Shown here: positions 21,327-31,723 of the stretch, piece after piece
How positions within the stretch are numbered: the stretch's first letter is position 1
How the letters are laid out: every line of letters begins with the position of its first letter
Source: Cercospora beticola
Taxonomy: Eukaryota; Ascomycota; Dothideomycetes; Mycosphaerellales; Mycosphaerellaceae
Direction of reading: 5' to 3'
Assembly (NCBI RefSeq): GCF_033473495.1
Contig: NC_088937.1
Coordinates: forward strand, 1,984,001 to 2,048,000
DNA: 64,000 nt
Made by a program: the position numbers and the translations under genes
The notes under the pieces: model-generated
Told to the model about the DNA's origin: nothing
Database searches by the model: none
Seen by the model: only the letters and a program-made list of their open reading frames with translations

Positions 21327-23439
21327 GGCATCGAGGGATGGCGGTATTCCGAACCAGCGATGTTCCTGAGATGGATCCAGCACAAAAGTACCAGGGCAGC
21401 GCGGTGATATCCGTCGCATGAGTTAATGAGTATACGAGCCATGTCTGTAACTACCGGTTTCCTTGGGCTCGGGTGGAAGTTTTCCTTTGCTTAGGCGTTG
21501 TGTAGAGCAGACGGCGGGTCGCAGCGTGATCCCAGAATAACAATATCGCCAGAATAGGACTTGTAGCGTCCTCAGTTCCCCAAAAGCAATCGTTGTCTCG
21601 TCCAAAAGTAGTCCAGAGGGAGGAAATCTCAAGGCTGGAAGGCGTTGAGAGTGAATGGGAATACCACCCATAGATGCCATCATTATGAACCTGACATCTT
21701 TCCCAACCCATGTCGGAATCGGAGAATCCGGAAAGGCGACGTAAGAGGACCAGTGAGAGCACGAGAGAGTGTGATTTTGCCGGAGGCGGGCATCTTTGGG
21801 CCTGCGGGGTGTTTTTTGTGCAGGATAGCGAATCACGCCAGTGGCGGGCAAAGCTCACTTTTGGAGCTTTTCATGCCGACAGGAATGCTTCCAGTGCAAG
21901 AGATGCGTGTGCGAGCGTTGCATTATTAGGTGTGTGGTATTGTTGGTGTTCGGCCTCGTCGCCGAAGGTCTGGACTGTCGGTGGTGGTCTTCGTGGCTTG
22001 GTGGCTGACGAGCGCGACGGTGCATGCCGCTACAATCACAGTAACAATGCAGGTATCGATGCAGTCGGTCTATACAGATCGTAGATTTGGAATTGTATGC
22101 GTAAAGGTTGCCCGTTAGAGTGTGTGTGGTCGATATACTCGCATTCGTGTGTGTAGGACTGGTCATGCTGCGATGTTGCTACCGGCCGCAAGGGCGCATA
22201 CTGAACTTTACACGAAACCTGCTCGGATCATTGTTTTCCTTTCGAGGTCCAGTGTGTTGTGTAGTCTTGTCTGTTATTGCCTGATGTGGTGCGTTGTTGT
22301 GGGCTCAGGCTACTCTGGATGGTGAAGCAGCTGAGCTTCACCAAACTTGCGACCGTAACGCCACGACAGCATTGCCTGCATTCGGGCAACGCGATCAAGA
22401 GCGTTAGACCGTATTGTCAAGTGCAAGACAAGAGTTGAAGAATGATTTCATGGCCGATTGCAGTGATTGTGGTGCCGACAGAGAGAGGAAGTAAGCGTGG
22501 AGAGAGTAGTCATCATGTGAATGAAGGAGGAGAAGTCCACGGACGAAGGAAACCGGTGGTCGTCCCTCCCGGCGAGTGAGGGTGCCAAGGATTCTGACAA
22601 CGACGGCAAGAGCACCGGGTCCGTTAGGGTTTAGTAGCCATACTTGGTTGTTCATCTTCGATCTGCGCCGCTAAAACGCCACGCCGAACATCTTGATGCT
22701 GCAACAACTGTCGACGCTGTGCTCTGCGCAGACCAGATGTGATTACTTGTCCTGACTTTTTGGGAGAGCACATTGCTGGCTGTAGCTACACACAGCGTGC
22801 GCGATGCTCGCATGCTTTCACCCACCACCGATGCCAACACGGTTGCCCGATTGCCCGGGGGGCGGCAGCTCAAATTTGTACGTCACGATAGCATACCAAA
22901 CACTTCATTCTGTCGAAGCTACGTGCCGCCAACCGTACAGGTTGCTCACGCTCACAGGCTGCCACAGCACCACGTATTTCAGCCCCTGCCGAGCTGCACA
23001 ACCGAAACACGAGATCTCGATACAGATCTTGAGGCTCAAGTCGCGAGCAAGTGGAGCAATGTCACAGACCGTGGCACAGCCGCAAGTGCAGACTTGCACC
23101 ACTACAGTCATGACTCTCATATCTCAACAAAAATGATACGTGAGTACCATATGTCTGTAATGTCTAGACGCAGGACCACGCTACTTCTGATAACCATTAC
23201 GCACACACCCAGTCGATGTCCGCGAAATGCCGCTTCCATCACTACAGCGGCGATAACATGCTTGGAGCCCAAGCATCGCGTAGAAGTCAGAAGGTGCAAT
23301 TGGCGCGATACTGCAGACAGCATCTCTCCACCAGCAACCGATGGCTCACAGTCGTTTCGGAGTCCATCCCGATGAAGTCGCCTGTCAGAAACGACATGGG
23401 ACCTCTTTGGTACCATGCCACAGAGCCGGGGTTCACCTC
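21327..23439. other. Intergenic, 2.1 kb, no gene recognised
   Basis: The longest frame (22773-23375, +, 200 codons) begins at a non-ATG codon, is rich in His/Thr/Ser and has no supporting splice or family signal, so I do not call it. Smaller frames overlap on both strands. No tRNA arms were found. Confidence 0.4.
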
Positions 23440-23957
23440 CTAGAGCCAACCGTACTGCGTCGCCGTCTGTCCTGGTCGAGCAGCATCGTCGAAACCATCG
23501 TCCTCGTCATCATCATCTGATGCCTCGTCGTCGTCGTCACTGATGTCGTCGTAGATGTCGCCCCATTCCCCGGTAGCCTTGGGTTCTGAACCACTTGAGT
23601 TCTCGGCGACTTTCTGGTCCTTCTCGACTGTTACCGATTCTGGGGAAGGCTTCGTGCTACCGGCCTTCGCCTCGTCTTGGCAAGAGGTAGAACTAGTATC
23701 GTGGTCAGCTGTGCGACGGAAGACGACCGGCTAGATACCAACGCGTGATCTTGAGAAGTTGGTGCGCTCGAGAATTTCGCCGGTTTTGCATCACGAGCTT
23801 GAGATTGAGCTGGAATGGATGTTTGGTGGACGCCTTTGCTTGCAGCTCTACCCACGGGCGAGTGGGACTTTGAAATGCCATGATTCTGACTATGCTTGTC
23901 TGCATTGGTGACCTGCTGATCACCAGCTTTGCCAGTTTTGGAACTGGGTCCTGCCAT
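23440..23957 (-). CDS. Acidic orphan protein, two exons
   Basis: Exon 1 runs from ATG 23957 to about 23739: MAGPSSKTGKAG, then a Ser/Gln/Lys-rich disordered stretch. The last exon ends at TAG 23440-23442 and encodes a clearly biased tail of GEWGDIYDDISDDDDE type followed by a run of Asp/Glu and ARPGQTATQYGWL. The frames differ, so an intron is needed. A GTATCT donor at 23738 and a GCTGAC branch site are present, but no acceptor gives perfect phase except AAG before GCCGGTAGC, so the boundary is uncertain. Function unknown. It lies head-to-head with the tandem orphan array. Confidence 0.55.
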
Positions 23958-24247
23958 GGCTTGGGTTGTAGTCGAGATCAAGGACGAATCAAAAGAGGTG
24001 GCAGAGTCCAAGTTTATGCAGAAAGTGGCCAGACGTCTGCTCATGAGATCATGTTGGCCCAGCTCATAGCAGTGACCTAATTCTGGTCACTTCTGGACCA
24101 AGTGATAGAGTCAGTGACTGTGGTCACTTCAAGCAACCGAAGTCAAGTCTCTTCACTTCGCTCACCACCAGGACTCGGTTTCGTCCGACATTTATTCTTT
24201 CTTCGACTTCGGCCGCCACGAGGTGGTATTCAAGCGGATGGGCCCCA

Positions 24248-25489
24248 ATGGCTCCCCAAATTCCAGCGGACCAGACGAACTCCTCGCGACGTCGTCCTTT
24301 GCGCCGCCTTCTGCCCGCTCCTGCTCGGCCATCCGTTCCTTGACTGTTTACGGATTCTCAATCTCCATCTTTGACAAGTGAACCGCCTGCAAAGCGGCCG
24401 CGTCATGATCAGCCTCCCTCTGAGTCCACCTTACATGTAGGAGGCTCATTTCGACCGCATCACTCGCAGGCGTTGGCTGACTCGCCGCAACCTCAGTATT
24501 CCATTCTCAAAGACGCCGCTCAGCTCGTAGACTCTGCCGCTGTAAATGCACAGATTCAAGCAGTAGAGGCTCAGGCTCAGGCTCAGTCGAAGGCGAAAGA
24601 GCAGGTCAGGTTCACTGTAAGTCCCCAACGTCACTGACACTTTACGATTCACCTTTCGTACTGACAAAAAAAGGCTGCTGGCTTCGTGAGCTTCATTCGA
24701 AGCTACGAGAATACGGAACCTGTGGTGCCTCTTCCAACTCTTCACGAATGGTGCGCAGAGCACAACCTCCAAGTCAATGAACCTCAAACAAGTCTTCGAA
24801 ACATTGCCACCGCGCGCGTGCTTTGCTCGCGATTGAGTGATGTGGACTTTGAGCGATTGGCCACAGACTTGGCGGCTTCAGAACAACATCGTCCTACACA
24901 AGCGCATGTCCTGGAGTCCTTCCGGAATACGCATCGCGATTTCCTACCGACCGCGGGTTTTCTCGACGAACCAGACTTTCTGAAGAAAGCGTTAGCTGTC
25001 GCAGTCGACTCCAGCCAGCGTCAGCAAGTCAAGAAAGTCGCGCCTCCTGCTGCACTGAGTGGTACGCTGCCGGCTGTTCCAACTGGGGCATTCACAGCGC
25101 CGCCAGTAGACCGTGGCCTCACTCCCTTGTCAAGCAGTGCCACTTCTGAAGATGCTTCTGCTGCTCACCTCCATCCTCGCACCGAAGTCTTACGCCCAGC
25201 GACATCTGGCAAGGCTGCAGAGAAGGAATTTTCCAGCGGCTTTCAGCAAGATCCCTCGACTCCCTCAAGGCAACCCTCTCTCGGCTCGCTTCTAGGATCT
25301 CCGCACCCTCTGCCTCAAAGCAACTTCCGATCTGCTGGACTACGTTCCATGAGCCCTGACCCGAATCATGACTCTCGTGGCAGTGCGGCTAGCTCTTCAG
25401 TCATCAACAACGACATGAACAATAATTCCTTCTCCGCTGGAAACACGATAGATACCCTCGATCAGATGCAGTCCCCCCTCTTCATCTAG
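24248..25489 (+). CDS. Tandem orphan family, unit 1
   Basis: From ATG 24248 the frame reads about 31 codons to TGA 24341-24343, then reopens in the same frame and continues to the donor GTAAGT at 24617. A second exon 24674-25489 follows in phase 0. The TGA is either inside a small intron or a premature stop. The coding part has EPPAKRPRHDQPP (a possible nuclear signal), GGSFRPHHSQ, VDSAAVNAQIQAVEAQAQAQ, then after the intron a helical domain (VPLPTLHEWCAEHNL, DFERLATDLAASEQ, AHVLESFRNTHRDFLPTAGF, ALAVAVDSS) and a Ser/Pro/Asn-rich tail. No known domain. Units 2 and 3 downstream are diverged copies. Conservation of the helical domain between copies shows that it was once under selection; present function is unproven. 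Confidence 0.55.
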
Positions 25490-25499
25490 CTCTGTACGA

Positions 25500-26160
25500 T
25501 CAGTCACCTCTAGATACCCTTCTCGGAGGACGTTTCCGTGCGGATCGATCGCAGCCTGTGCCTGATCTGCCACCTCTTCAGCCTTCAATTTTTCTAGGGG
25601 CGAGCAAGCAAGTGGACTCCGATGCTGTGAATGCTCAGATTCGAGCAGCGAAACCCAAACCGAAGGCTCCGGAACACGCCAATGCTGTCGTAAGCACCCA
25701 TTTTCATACGGCCAAATCTTGCATTCGTGCTGACAATCTTCTGATAAAGGTCACTGAATTCGCCAAGTTTGTGCAGACTTATGAAGATCGCGCGTCCATT
25801 GTACCACTGGATGCGATGCACCAGTGGTGTGCGGCTCGAAATGTTCGCGTCGACGCGCCCTATATGAAGCTGCGATGTATTGCTGCGACTCGCATCATTC
25901 GTTCGAAGTTGGCTACTGCTGATTTCGAGCGGTTTGTCGCGAATTTGAGGGCTTCAGAGAACGACCCAGAAGCGCGAGCGCAGGTCCCAGTGGCTTTCGG
26001 TACAGATTTCCAGTATACCCTTTCGCCACTGGCTTCTACGAGGAAAATGAACTCTGGGCATCGGTCATCCCCGTCCTAGTTGCGGACAGCAAAACGGAAA
26101 CTGGAAAGTACATTCACTTTGCAATCTTCCTCGCGAACTGGATCCCGCAGCTGCTGGCTT
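25500..26160 (+). pseudogene. Tandem orphan family, unit 2, frameshifted
   Basis: The same order as unit 1 is visible: GGRFRADRSQ, VDSDAVNAQIRAA, an intron 25690-25749 at the same place and phase (GTAAGC donor, ATAAAG acceptor), then IVPLDAMHQWCAARNV and DFERFVANLRASEND. No ATG lies before the first block in this frame. After about 26000 the homology moves to another frame (FATGFYEENELWASVIPVLV, then ADSKTETGK, where unit 1 has GFLDEPDFLKKALAVAVDSS), so there is an indel near 26000; the original frame ends at TAG 26077-26079. It is a decaying copy. Confidence 0.55.
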
Positions 26161-26390
26161 GTCGAGACAGGGCACCTTAGCTGCGCTGCACACGGTGGAG
26201 ATACTAGGATCGAAAGGGTACCCGAATTCTACGGGCAAACGAGCACGGAATTTCAATCCTGGTTTCTGTTTTGGTTTCCGGTAGTAGCCCCGTCCTCCTC
26301 GACCTGCCGGTGCCATCGACTGTCGCAGAGAGTTTGCACAGTCCTCAGTCCAAGGGACGTGATCCTGACATCAATGAAGCTGGAAAGCCC

Positions 26391-27008
26391 ATGGATCCTA
26401 TGATCGCCTTCTGCAACTCATTTAAACGTGCGCTGCCCGGCGCCAGTATCGAAACCCAGGATCCGGCTGGATATCACGCCTGCATTCGGATTTTGCGGCA
26501 TCATTGCAAGCCTGAGACTTTTGATGGTGTTGTGGCAGATTTCCGAGCCTCAAAGCATTACCCCCAAGCACAAGCACACGTCGTGGCATCTTTCCGCAGA
26601 AGACACCATGATTTCCTGCAGGCTTTTGGATTCCTTGAAGATCAAGACTTCATCAAAGAGGTGCTGTCAGTCGCGGCCGACTCCCACCAGCCTCAGAACG
26701 TCGAGACCACACCCCCCGCAGCACTAGGCGGTGCACTTCCACAGCAGCCTATGTGGGCTTTTGCATCGGAAACAGAACGACAGCAAGACGATCGTAATCA
26801 GGCCATGGCGTTCGCCCTCGAGGACACTGATCCCGTAACCTTGGGCACTACTATTCTGCGCGCTGTTTTTGAGCCGAGTAATGTGCCTTTCCCGTTCACC
26901 GACCACTGGGCTCTCAAACGCAAGACTCCAATTGCTTATAATAAGCCCGACGTCCGGCCACCGCCATCTCACGCACAAATTCTCCCAAAGCCTCTCGCAC
27001 CTCTTTGA
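26391..27008 (+). CDS. Tandem orphan family, unit 3 (partial)
   Basis: An open frame of 205 codons from ATG 26391 (open upstream to 26271 without ATG). Its middle aligns with unit 1: TFDGVVADFRASKHYPQAQA, HVVASFRRRHHDFLQAFGF, DFIKEVLSVAADSHQ, PPAALGGALPQQPMWAF against DFERLATDLAASEQHRPTQA, HVLESFRNTHRDFLPTAGF, DFLKKALAVAVDSSQ, PPAALSGTLPAVPTGAF. The N-terminal blocks of units 1 and 2 (GGxFR, VNAQI and the conserved intron) are not visible, and the region around the WC motif is shortened. A unique C-terminal tail follows. It may be a live truncated gene or a relic. Confidence 0.45.
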   Translation: MDPMIAFCNSFKRALPGASIETQDPAGYHACIRILRHHCKPETFDGVVADFRASKHYPQAQAHVVASFRRRHHDFLQAFGFLEDQDFIKEVLSVAADSHQPQNVETTPPAALGGALPQQPMWAFASETERQQDDRNQAMAFALEDTDPVTLGTTILRAVFEPSNVPFPFTDHWALKRKTPIAYNKPDVRPPPSHAQILPKPLAPL

Positions 27009-27139
27009 GTTCGAGGTTGGCTCGCAGCGCAGGCTCGTCGCAGCATTCCTCCACTCCTCCACATGCGTCTTGACCTGCCCCACGCGGCGTCGGTGACCCA
27101 TGGCACGGCAGACCTAGCTCTCGTCGTGACTCTGCTGCG

Positions 27140-28888
27140 ATGGACAGCAACCGTGAGGCTGATCCGATGGATGAAGGCTGGAATCCTGGTGATCGCACAG
27201 ATACCTATGATGTAAATGGCTCCGTGGCACGCTCTTCTGTTCGATCGTCAATTGCTCCTAGCTGGAATGACGATGTTGACCGCATGGACGAAGACCTGGA
27301 CGCAGATAATGTCCACGGGCCCAAATCGACGGGCTTCGGGTCCTCGAGGCAAACATGCTCATTCAACAAGGCCAGTTCAGCGCCTTCTACGAGCGTTCGG
27401 GTGTCTACTGAATTGGTCGCTGCTGAAGCCGTCCCTGACGATGTGGAAGTGAAAGTGGAAGAGGAAGACGTTGATGAGTCGAACGAGCTCCTGGATGATG
27501 AGAGGGCTCTTGTGCAACGTGAATATGTCAGATGCCTCGGCGTTCATCAACTATGACAGACATCCAATCTCCTGTACTGGTCCACACAGTTGATATCAGA
27601 TGTTGAATCCGCGGAAATGCAGCTCCAGCTCCTGTTTGAGGACACAAGATGGCGCCTCCATGAGCCTCTCGACTATGACGAATACGATAACGTCCACTAT
27701 CTGTCTCAGGAGTTTGCAAGAAGCCTTCTATCTGATCAATTTATCGACGCACCCGTTGATCAGGTGCTGGACGAGTTCCAGGCTGCCATGTCACCCGACC
27801 TCGCAGCGCGATTTGCACGCTTTGACCAAAAGGTTCGAGCATACGATCCTGCTTCCGCGCCACCGGCAACAATCGACGTTAGCACAGTGTGGCCAGCTGG
27901 GGACGGGGCTGTTCTCGACCACTTCCAGAAGCGCCTCAAAGCAGAGCTGGAAAAGATTGAAAATCTTCACATTCCTGATACCCGGTTGAAATTACTTTCT
28001 AGCAGCTTCTCGAGCCCGTTCGCTTGCCTCATGTCGTATCCTTGCAAAGGTCGAGGCAAGTTCGAACATTATTATCAAATCGCGGACGTTGCATTCCCTT
28101 CTATTGCATGGTCGAGGCTCCTCATCATGGACTTTCCCGATGAGCTCGGGTCCCACAGGCTCGCTTCGACTATTCAGAGATTCTGCACCACTTGGAATTT
28201 CACGACTGTGTCAAAGGCTTGGCGCCCGTCGCTCTGAAGTATCGACTCTGCCACTGCAACTAGGGGTAGATATGAGTCGTGTTGATACTGGTTCAACATC
28301 TCAGAAAAGAATTATTGCTCATCGTTCGCAACTGTGTCCAAAGCCTTGGCGACCGTTGCTCTGAGGATCTGGTCGACGCAGTGCTGCCCGGAGTGATTAG
28401 ATGCCAGGCCATTCTTATCTCATTCCATTGGAGATGATCCACTTATTCGTTCTTCACGACAATGTGAGACTCTTGGCGCCTGTCGCTTTGTGAATTTGGA
28501 CTGCACAGTGGCATCAGGGTTAGAAATGGATCAGGTCAAATATATCTCGATGATCCAGAGTTTGAGTCGCTCGGTCCTTTCCCAGGATTTATTTTCGGGC
28601 AGCAAATTTCACTACCGCTTCGCGCTGCGTGTTCATCCAGATACTAAAGAGATCGTCAGAATCATCTCCTTCTGACAGCCTCTTCAATCGGTTCAGTATC
28701 CGACCACGTAGGGCCGATCAACTGTCTCGATTCAAGATCTGGGCCTCGATCTTGCTCGCGCAATGTTAGGGAAAGAACGCGGGAAGTGGAATTGTGCTGC
28801 CTTCCGGGAGACCCTCGTGGAAGAGAGAGTTAATTATCATAATGTGGACGGTTTTCAGAAGAGATTTGGAGTGAATCTTAGGGCATAA
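27140..28888 (+). pseudogene. Copy B of the orphan family seen at 10.6 kb, decayed
   Basis: ATG 27140 opens an acidic 138-codon segment (VKVEEEDVDE) to TGA 27554-27556. The frame reopens and runs to 28237 (LQLLFEDTRWRLHEPLDYDE, AFPSIAWSRLLIMDF). A 63-base in-frame intron (27527-27589, weak GTCAGA donor, CACACAG acceptor) could remove the TGA. After 28237 the coding signal changes frame; three related segments near 28215, 28335 and 28460 each read LA-P/T-VAL. From about 28490 the match to copy A resumes (DLFSGSKFHYRFALRVHP) but is cut by TGA 28673-28675 and a TAG near 28710, before VSIQDLGLDLARAMLGKE and the final TAA at 28888. It is almost certainly non-functional in its 3' part; the first 1.1 kb might still be expressed. 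Confidence 0.5.
28195..28495 (+). repeat. Three diverged copies of a CTTGGCGCCCGTCGCTCTG unit
   Basis: Near-identical cores at about 28219, 28341 and 28471 read CTTGGCGCCCGTCGCTCTGA, CTTGGCGACCGTTGCTCTGA and CTTGGCGCCTGTCGCTTTG. Around each, one frame gives a short helix-like peptide ending in LAPVAL, LATVAL or LAPVAL, preceded by a His/Leu-rich stretch. Spacing is about 122 and 130 bases. It looks like a triplicated segment of the coding sequence. Confidence 0.5.
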
Positions 28889-30155
28889 TGAACGCATGAC
28901 ATGAGACCCTCCAGATTGTCTGCAGGCTCTTTCTATATATCCTACCTGAGGCATATTGGGCGCTGGCTTCAGACTTCTGCTGTCGCAACGTGTTTACCTA
29001 TAGCAATCTACTCTGTTTCGCTGGTAGCTATTCTCTCTTCCCCTCCAATCATCCAAGTATGGCGCTTACATCGGAGAGATCAATCATCGAAAGTCTATAC
29101 GTTCTAATTACCACTTCGATCGCACAGCCTGTCGACGACGGATTGTGGAGACTGGAGATTCGGTTATTGACAATCCACTGAGACTGAAGTCGAAAGTCTG
29201 TGTGTGTTCCACGATAAGGTGAGGGTACAATTGGCCAATGGCGGATTGTGCGATTGGCCGATTCTTGTGTTGGCGTTGTCTGATGGCAGGAGTTTGGGTT
29301 GGACACGCACCCGCCACTAGTAGACTGCGTGACTCGCCGAATCTGTGACCAGTTGACTTTGGTTCTGAGTAGTAATGTCGCTCGTAGGCTTTATTAGTGC
29401 CAGGTCAAGTAGCTTCCACATCGCATGAAGAACTATTCTAAAGCCATCAGCCAATCTGAGAGGTTGTTCAACAAATCTGTTGGCCATGCACTTTGTGGCC
29501 AGTCACATCTATGGGTCGCCCATCCCGATGGTGGTCATCTATTGGCGTCCAGCTTTCGCTCGGGCCACTTAGCAGGTGGACTTCGCTGTTGTCGAGCGGG
29601 GATTCGGTCTGTGAGCGTGAAGCCGAAGTCGAGATGGAAAAATGGCCACTTCCCAGGTCAGGTGCCTTTCCTTGTGTGCTCTTACCTCCGCGGTAGTAGT
29701 GCTCCGCGCACCTACTTGACCTGGAGCACTCTCGGGTTTCGAGGGGAAGGTAGGTGCGAAGTTGGTGCAGCCTCTGCATTTTGGACGCTTCCACAGTTTG
29801 TGACAAGAGCGTTTTGATAGCCGTCATCTGGAGAAGGATCTACCTCCAGCACAGGCCGATCGGCCATGATGTGGAACTCATCAGTTCGAGAACTCCATGC
29901 TGCCTTATGCACTCTTCGAACAATTGCATCATTTAGCGCCCGGTGGAGGCGGGTGCATTTCTCTACTTCTCTCGTGCCCGTTGGTTCGAATTTGTGATCG
30001 CTCTTCGTTCGGCCAAAGATCGGCACAATTCAATTTCAGCTTCATATCTAGCATTGGATTTGTGCTGCCATCAATCAACCAATGATTGCACACCTTCGTG
30101 GTTGTAAGTGTCGCACCTTGTCAAACCTGTTGAGAATTCAGCACTGACTCGCCTC
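28889..30155. other. Intergenic, nothing recognised
   Basis: Open frames up to 130 codons on both strands overlap and look random. No repeat of the orphan family was recognised here. Confidence 0.4.
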
Positions 30156-30220
30156 AAGGTATAGTGTAGCGGTTATCACATCGGATTCTGATTCATCAGA
30201 ACTTTCCGGGAACCCGTAAG
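30156..30220 (+). tRNA. tRNA-Gln(CTG)-like 5' half, probable tRNA relic
   Basis: TATAGTGTAGCGGTTATCAC matches the D-arm of eukaryotic tRNA-Gln/Glu/Asp, and it is followed by ATCGGATTCTGATTC, which fits a Gln anticodon arm with CTG. A five-pair anticodon stem can form between TCGGA and TCCGG if 13 or so bases (TTCATCAGAACTT region) are a tRNA intron at the usual position after base 37. However, no T-arm with a TTCRA loop and no pairing acceptor strand follow directly; the nearest GGTTCG lies at about 30270. I therefore regard it as a truncated or decayed copy. Confidence 0.4.
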
Positions 30221-30858
30221 CATCAACGCATCGTCACAATTCGTTACGTCGTCCTAACAGTGCAATAGCGGTTCGGTACGTTCATCCACTCAGTGTCATA
30301 AGCCCGCAGTGCCTAATAGCAATGCAGATTCCGGGTACGACCTTGAGAAAACATTCTTTTTGCCAAGATTTGAAATTGAGTGACTTTTGCCCCACCAAAG
30401 CCAACTTCTCTCTTGTGCTTGAGCATTGAATGACTTTTTGTTTGCACGACAGGAGCTGACACTGCTTATGGTTGTTCTCACTTACAGACGAGCAAGCAAG
30501 AATCTTTACTGTGCAGTATGCTCTTTGAGCTTGGCATTGGCCTATTGGAGCCGTAGTGCGTCATTAGTGCACATCATCACTGGTTGCAAATGAGCACTTC
30601 ATCGACCAACGATGTGTCATCGACACAGCCAGCGCACCCGCATCGGAGGGACGATAGCCCGCAATCTTCGAATCGAGCCGCTGCAGCTCACCGCATGGTC
30701 GGAATGGCCGCCACCGAGACACAAAGAGCTGCACGTAGCAGGATCATTACACGTCACAACGACGCGTAGACGTCGAGCTCTCTATGAATTGCTATGGGTC
30801 AAGTATATGCCACCTTTTGTCCTCTCCTACATTGCATTTGAGATACTCAATCACATTC
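30221..30858. other. Intergenic / promoter of the next gene
   Basis: No gene recognised. The gene at 30859 can be read in frame from 30784, but the part before 30859 does not look conserved. Confidence 0.4.
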
Positions 30859-31723
30859 ATGCAATCTGCTAAGAGGTTGCAACCCATCGTCTCACGCACA
30901 CTTCAGACATCGCGATTCAGGCCAATCGGACTTCCGAACTCCTTATATCAAACAAAAGTCTCTACAATCACCGCACCCACAAGAACAATGGCCTCCACCA
31001 GCGTCGGCGCAACCGGAGCTCCAGCCAACGCTCCAGGCGAGCAACATGAAGTCCGCCAACAAACGACAACGGAGGACATGAAACCCAACCCCTCAGCATC
31101 CATTCCCCTCTCTCCAGCTCGTCAAGCTCTCATCGACGACATTATCGCTCTCTACTCATGCCAACCCACCATCAAGCGTGTGGAACGCTACACGCCAGAC
31201 TGTGTATACGATGATCAATTCGTCTACGCCAACGATCGCTACAAGATGGCTGGCCAGTGGTTCGCTCTCCCCAAGCTGTTTAAGGATTCCAAGAACGAGG
31301 GCTACGAAATCATCAAGAATGAGGACAATCTGATTCAATTTAAGAACGAACAGAGCTGGACATTCAAGATCATCCCCAAAACAGCAACGATCAATGCTCT
31401 TGTGAGCTTAAGTCTCGAGCCTGGGAGTGAAGATGCTGGTTTTGTGAGGGTTAAATACCACAAAGACCAAGCTAACGATCGGGATTATTCTCACGAGGGT
31501 GTAGGCTTTAGCTTTAAACGCTGGCAAGCTGATAATGTCATGAAACAGTAAGTATAATATGGTATGTGAAGTCAGTGAAGAGTGCTAACATTTTCACTTT
31601 TGTAGCATGGACTCCGAGGAAGTGGCATATTTCGAGAAAGACAAAGTGGCCGGCAAAGAACACGTGCGAGTGCATGGAGATGGTGGAAAGCAGAATGAAA
31701 ATACACCTTTGAAGGATTTGTGA
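30859..31723 (+). CDS. NTF2/SnoaL-like fungal protein, possibly mitochondrial
   Basis: Exons 30859-31547 and 31606-31723 (268 residues; GTAAGT donor, GCTAAC branch site, TTTGTAG acceptor, phase 2). The conserved core begins at ALIDDIIALYSCQPTIKRVE, typical of the cone-like NTF2/SnoaL fold, continues with YTPDCVYDDQFVYANDRYKM and ends at EGVGFSFKRWQAD. Starting at 30859 gives a basic, Ser/Thr-rich leader (QSAKRLQPIVSRTLQTSRFR) that looks like a mitochondrial presequence; starting at ATG 30988 gives a cytosolic form. No catalytic residues are obvious, and orthologues in fungi are uncharacterised. The start choice is the main uncertainty. Confidence 0.75.

Noticed and set aside
22773..23375. 200-codon plus-strand frame
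   Set aside because: Non-ATG start, random composition, no splice signals, no recognised homology.
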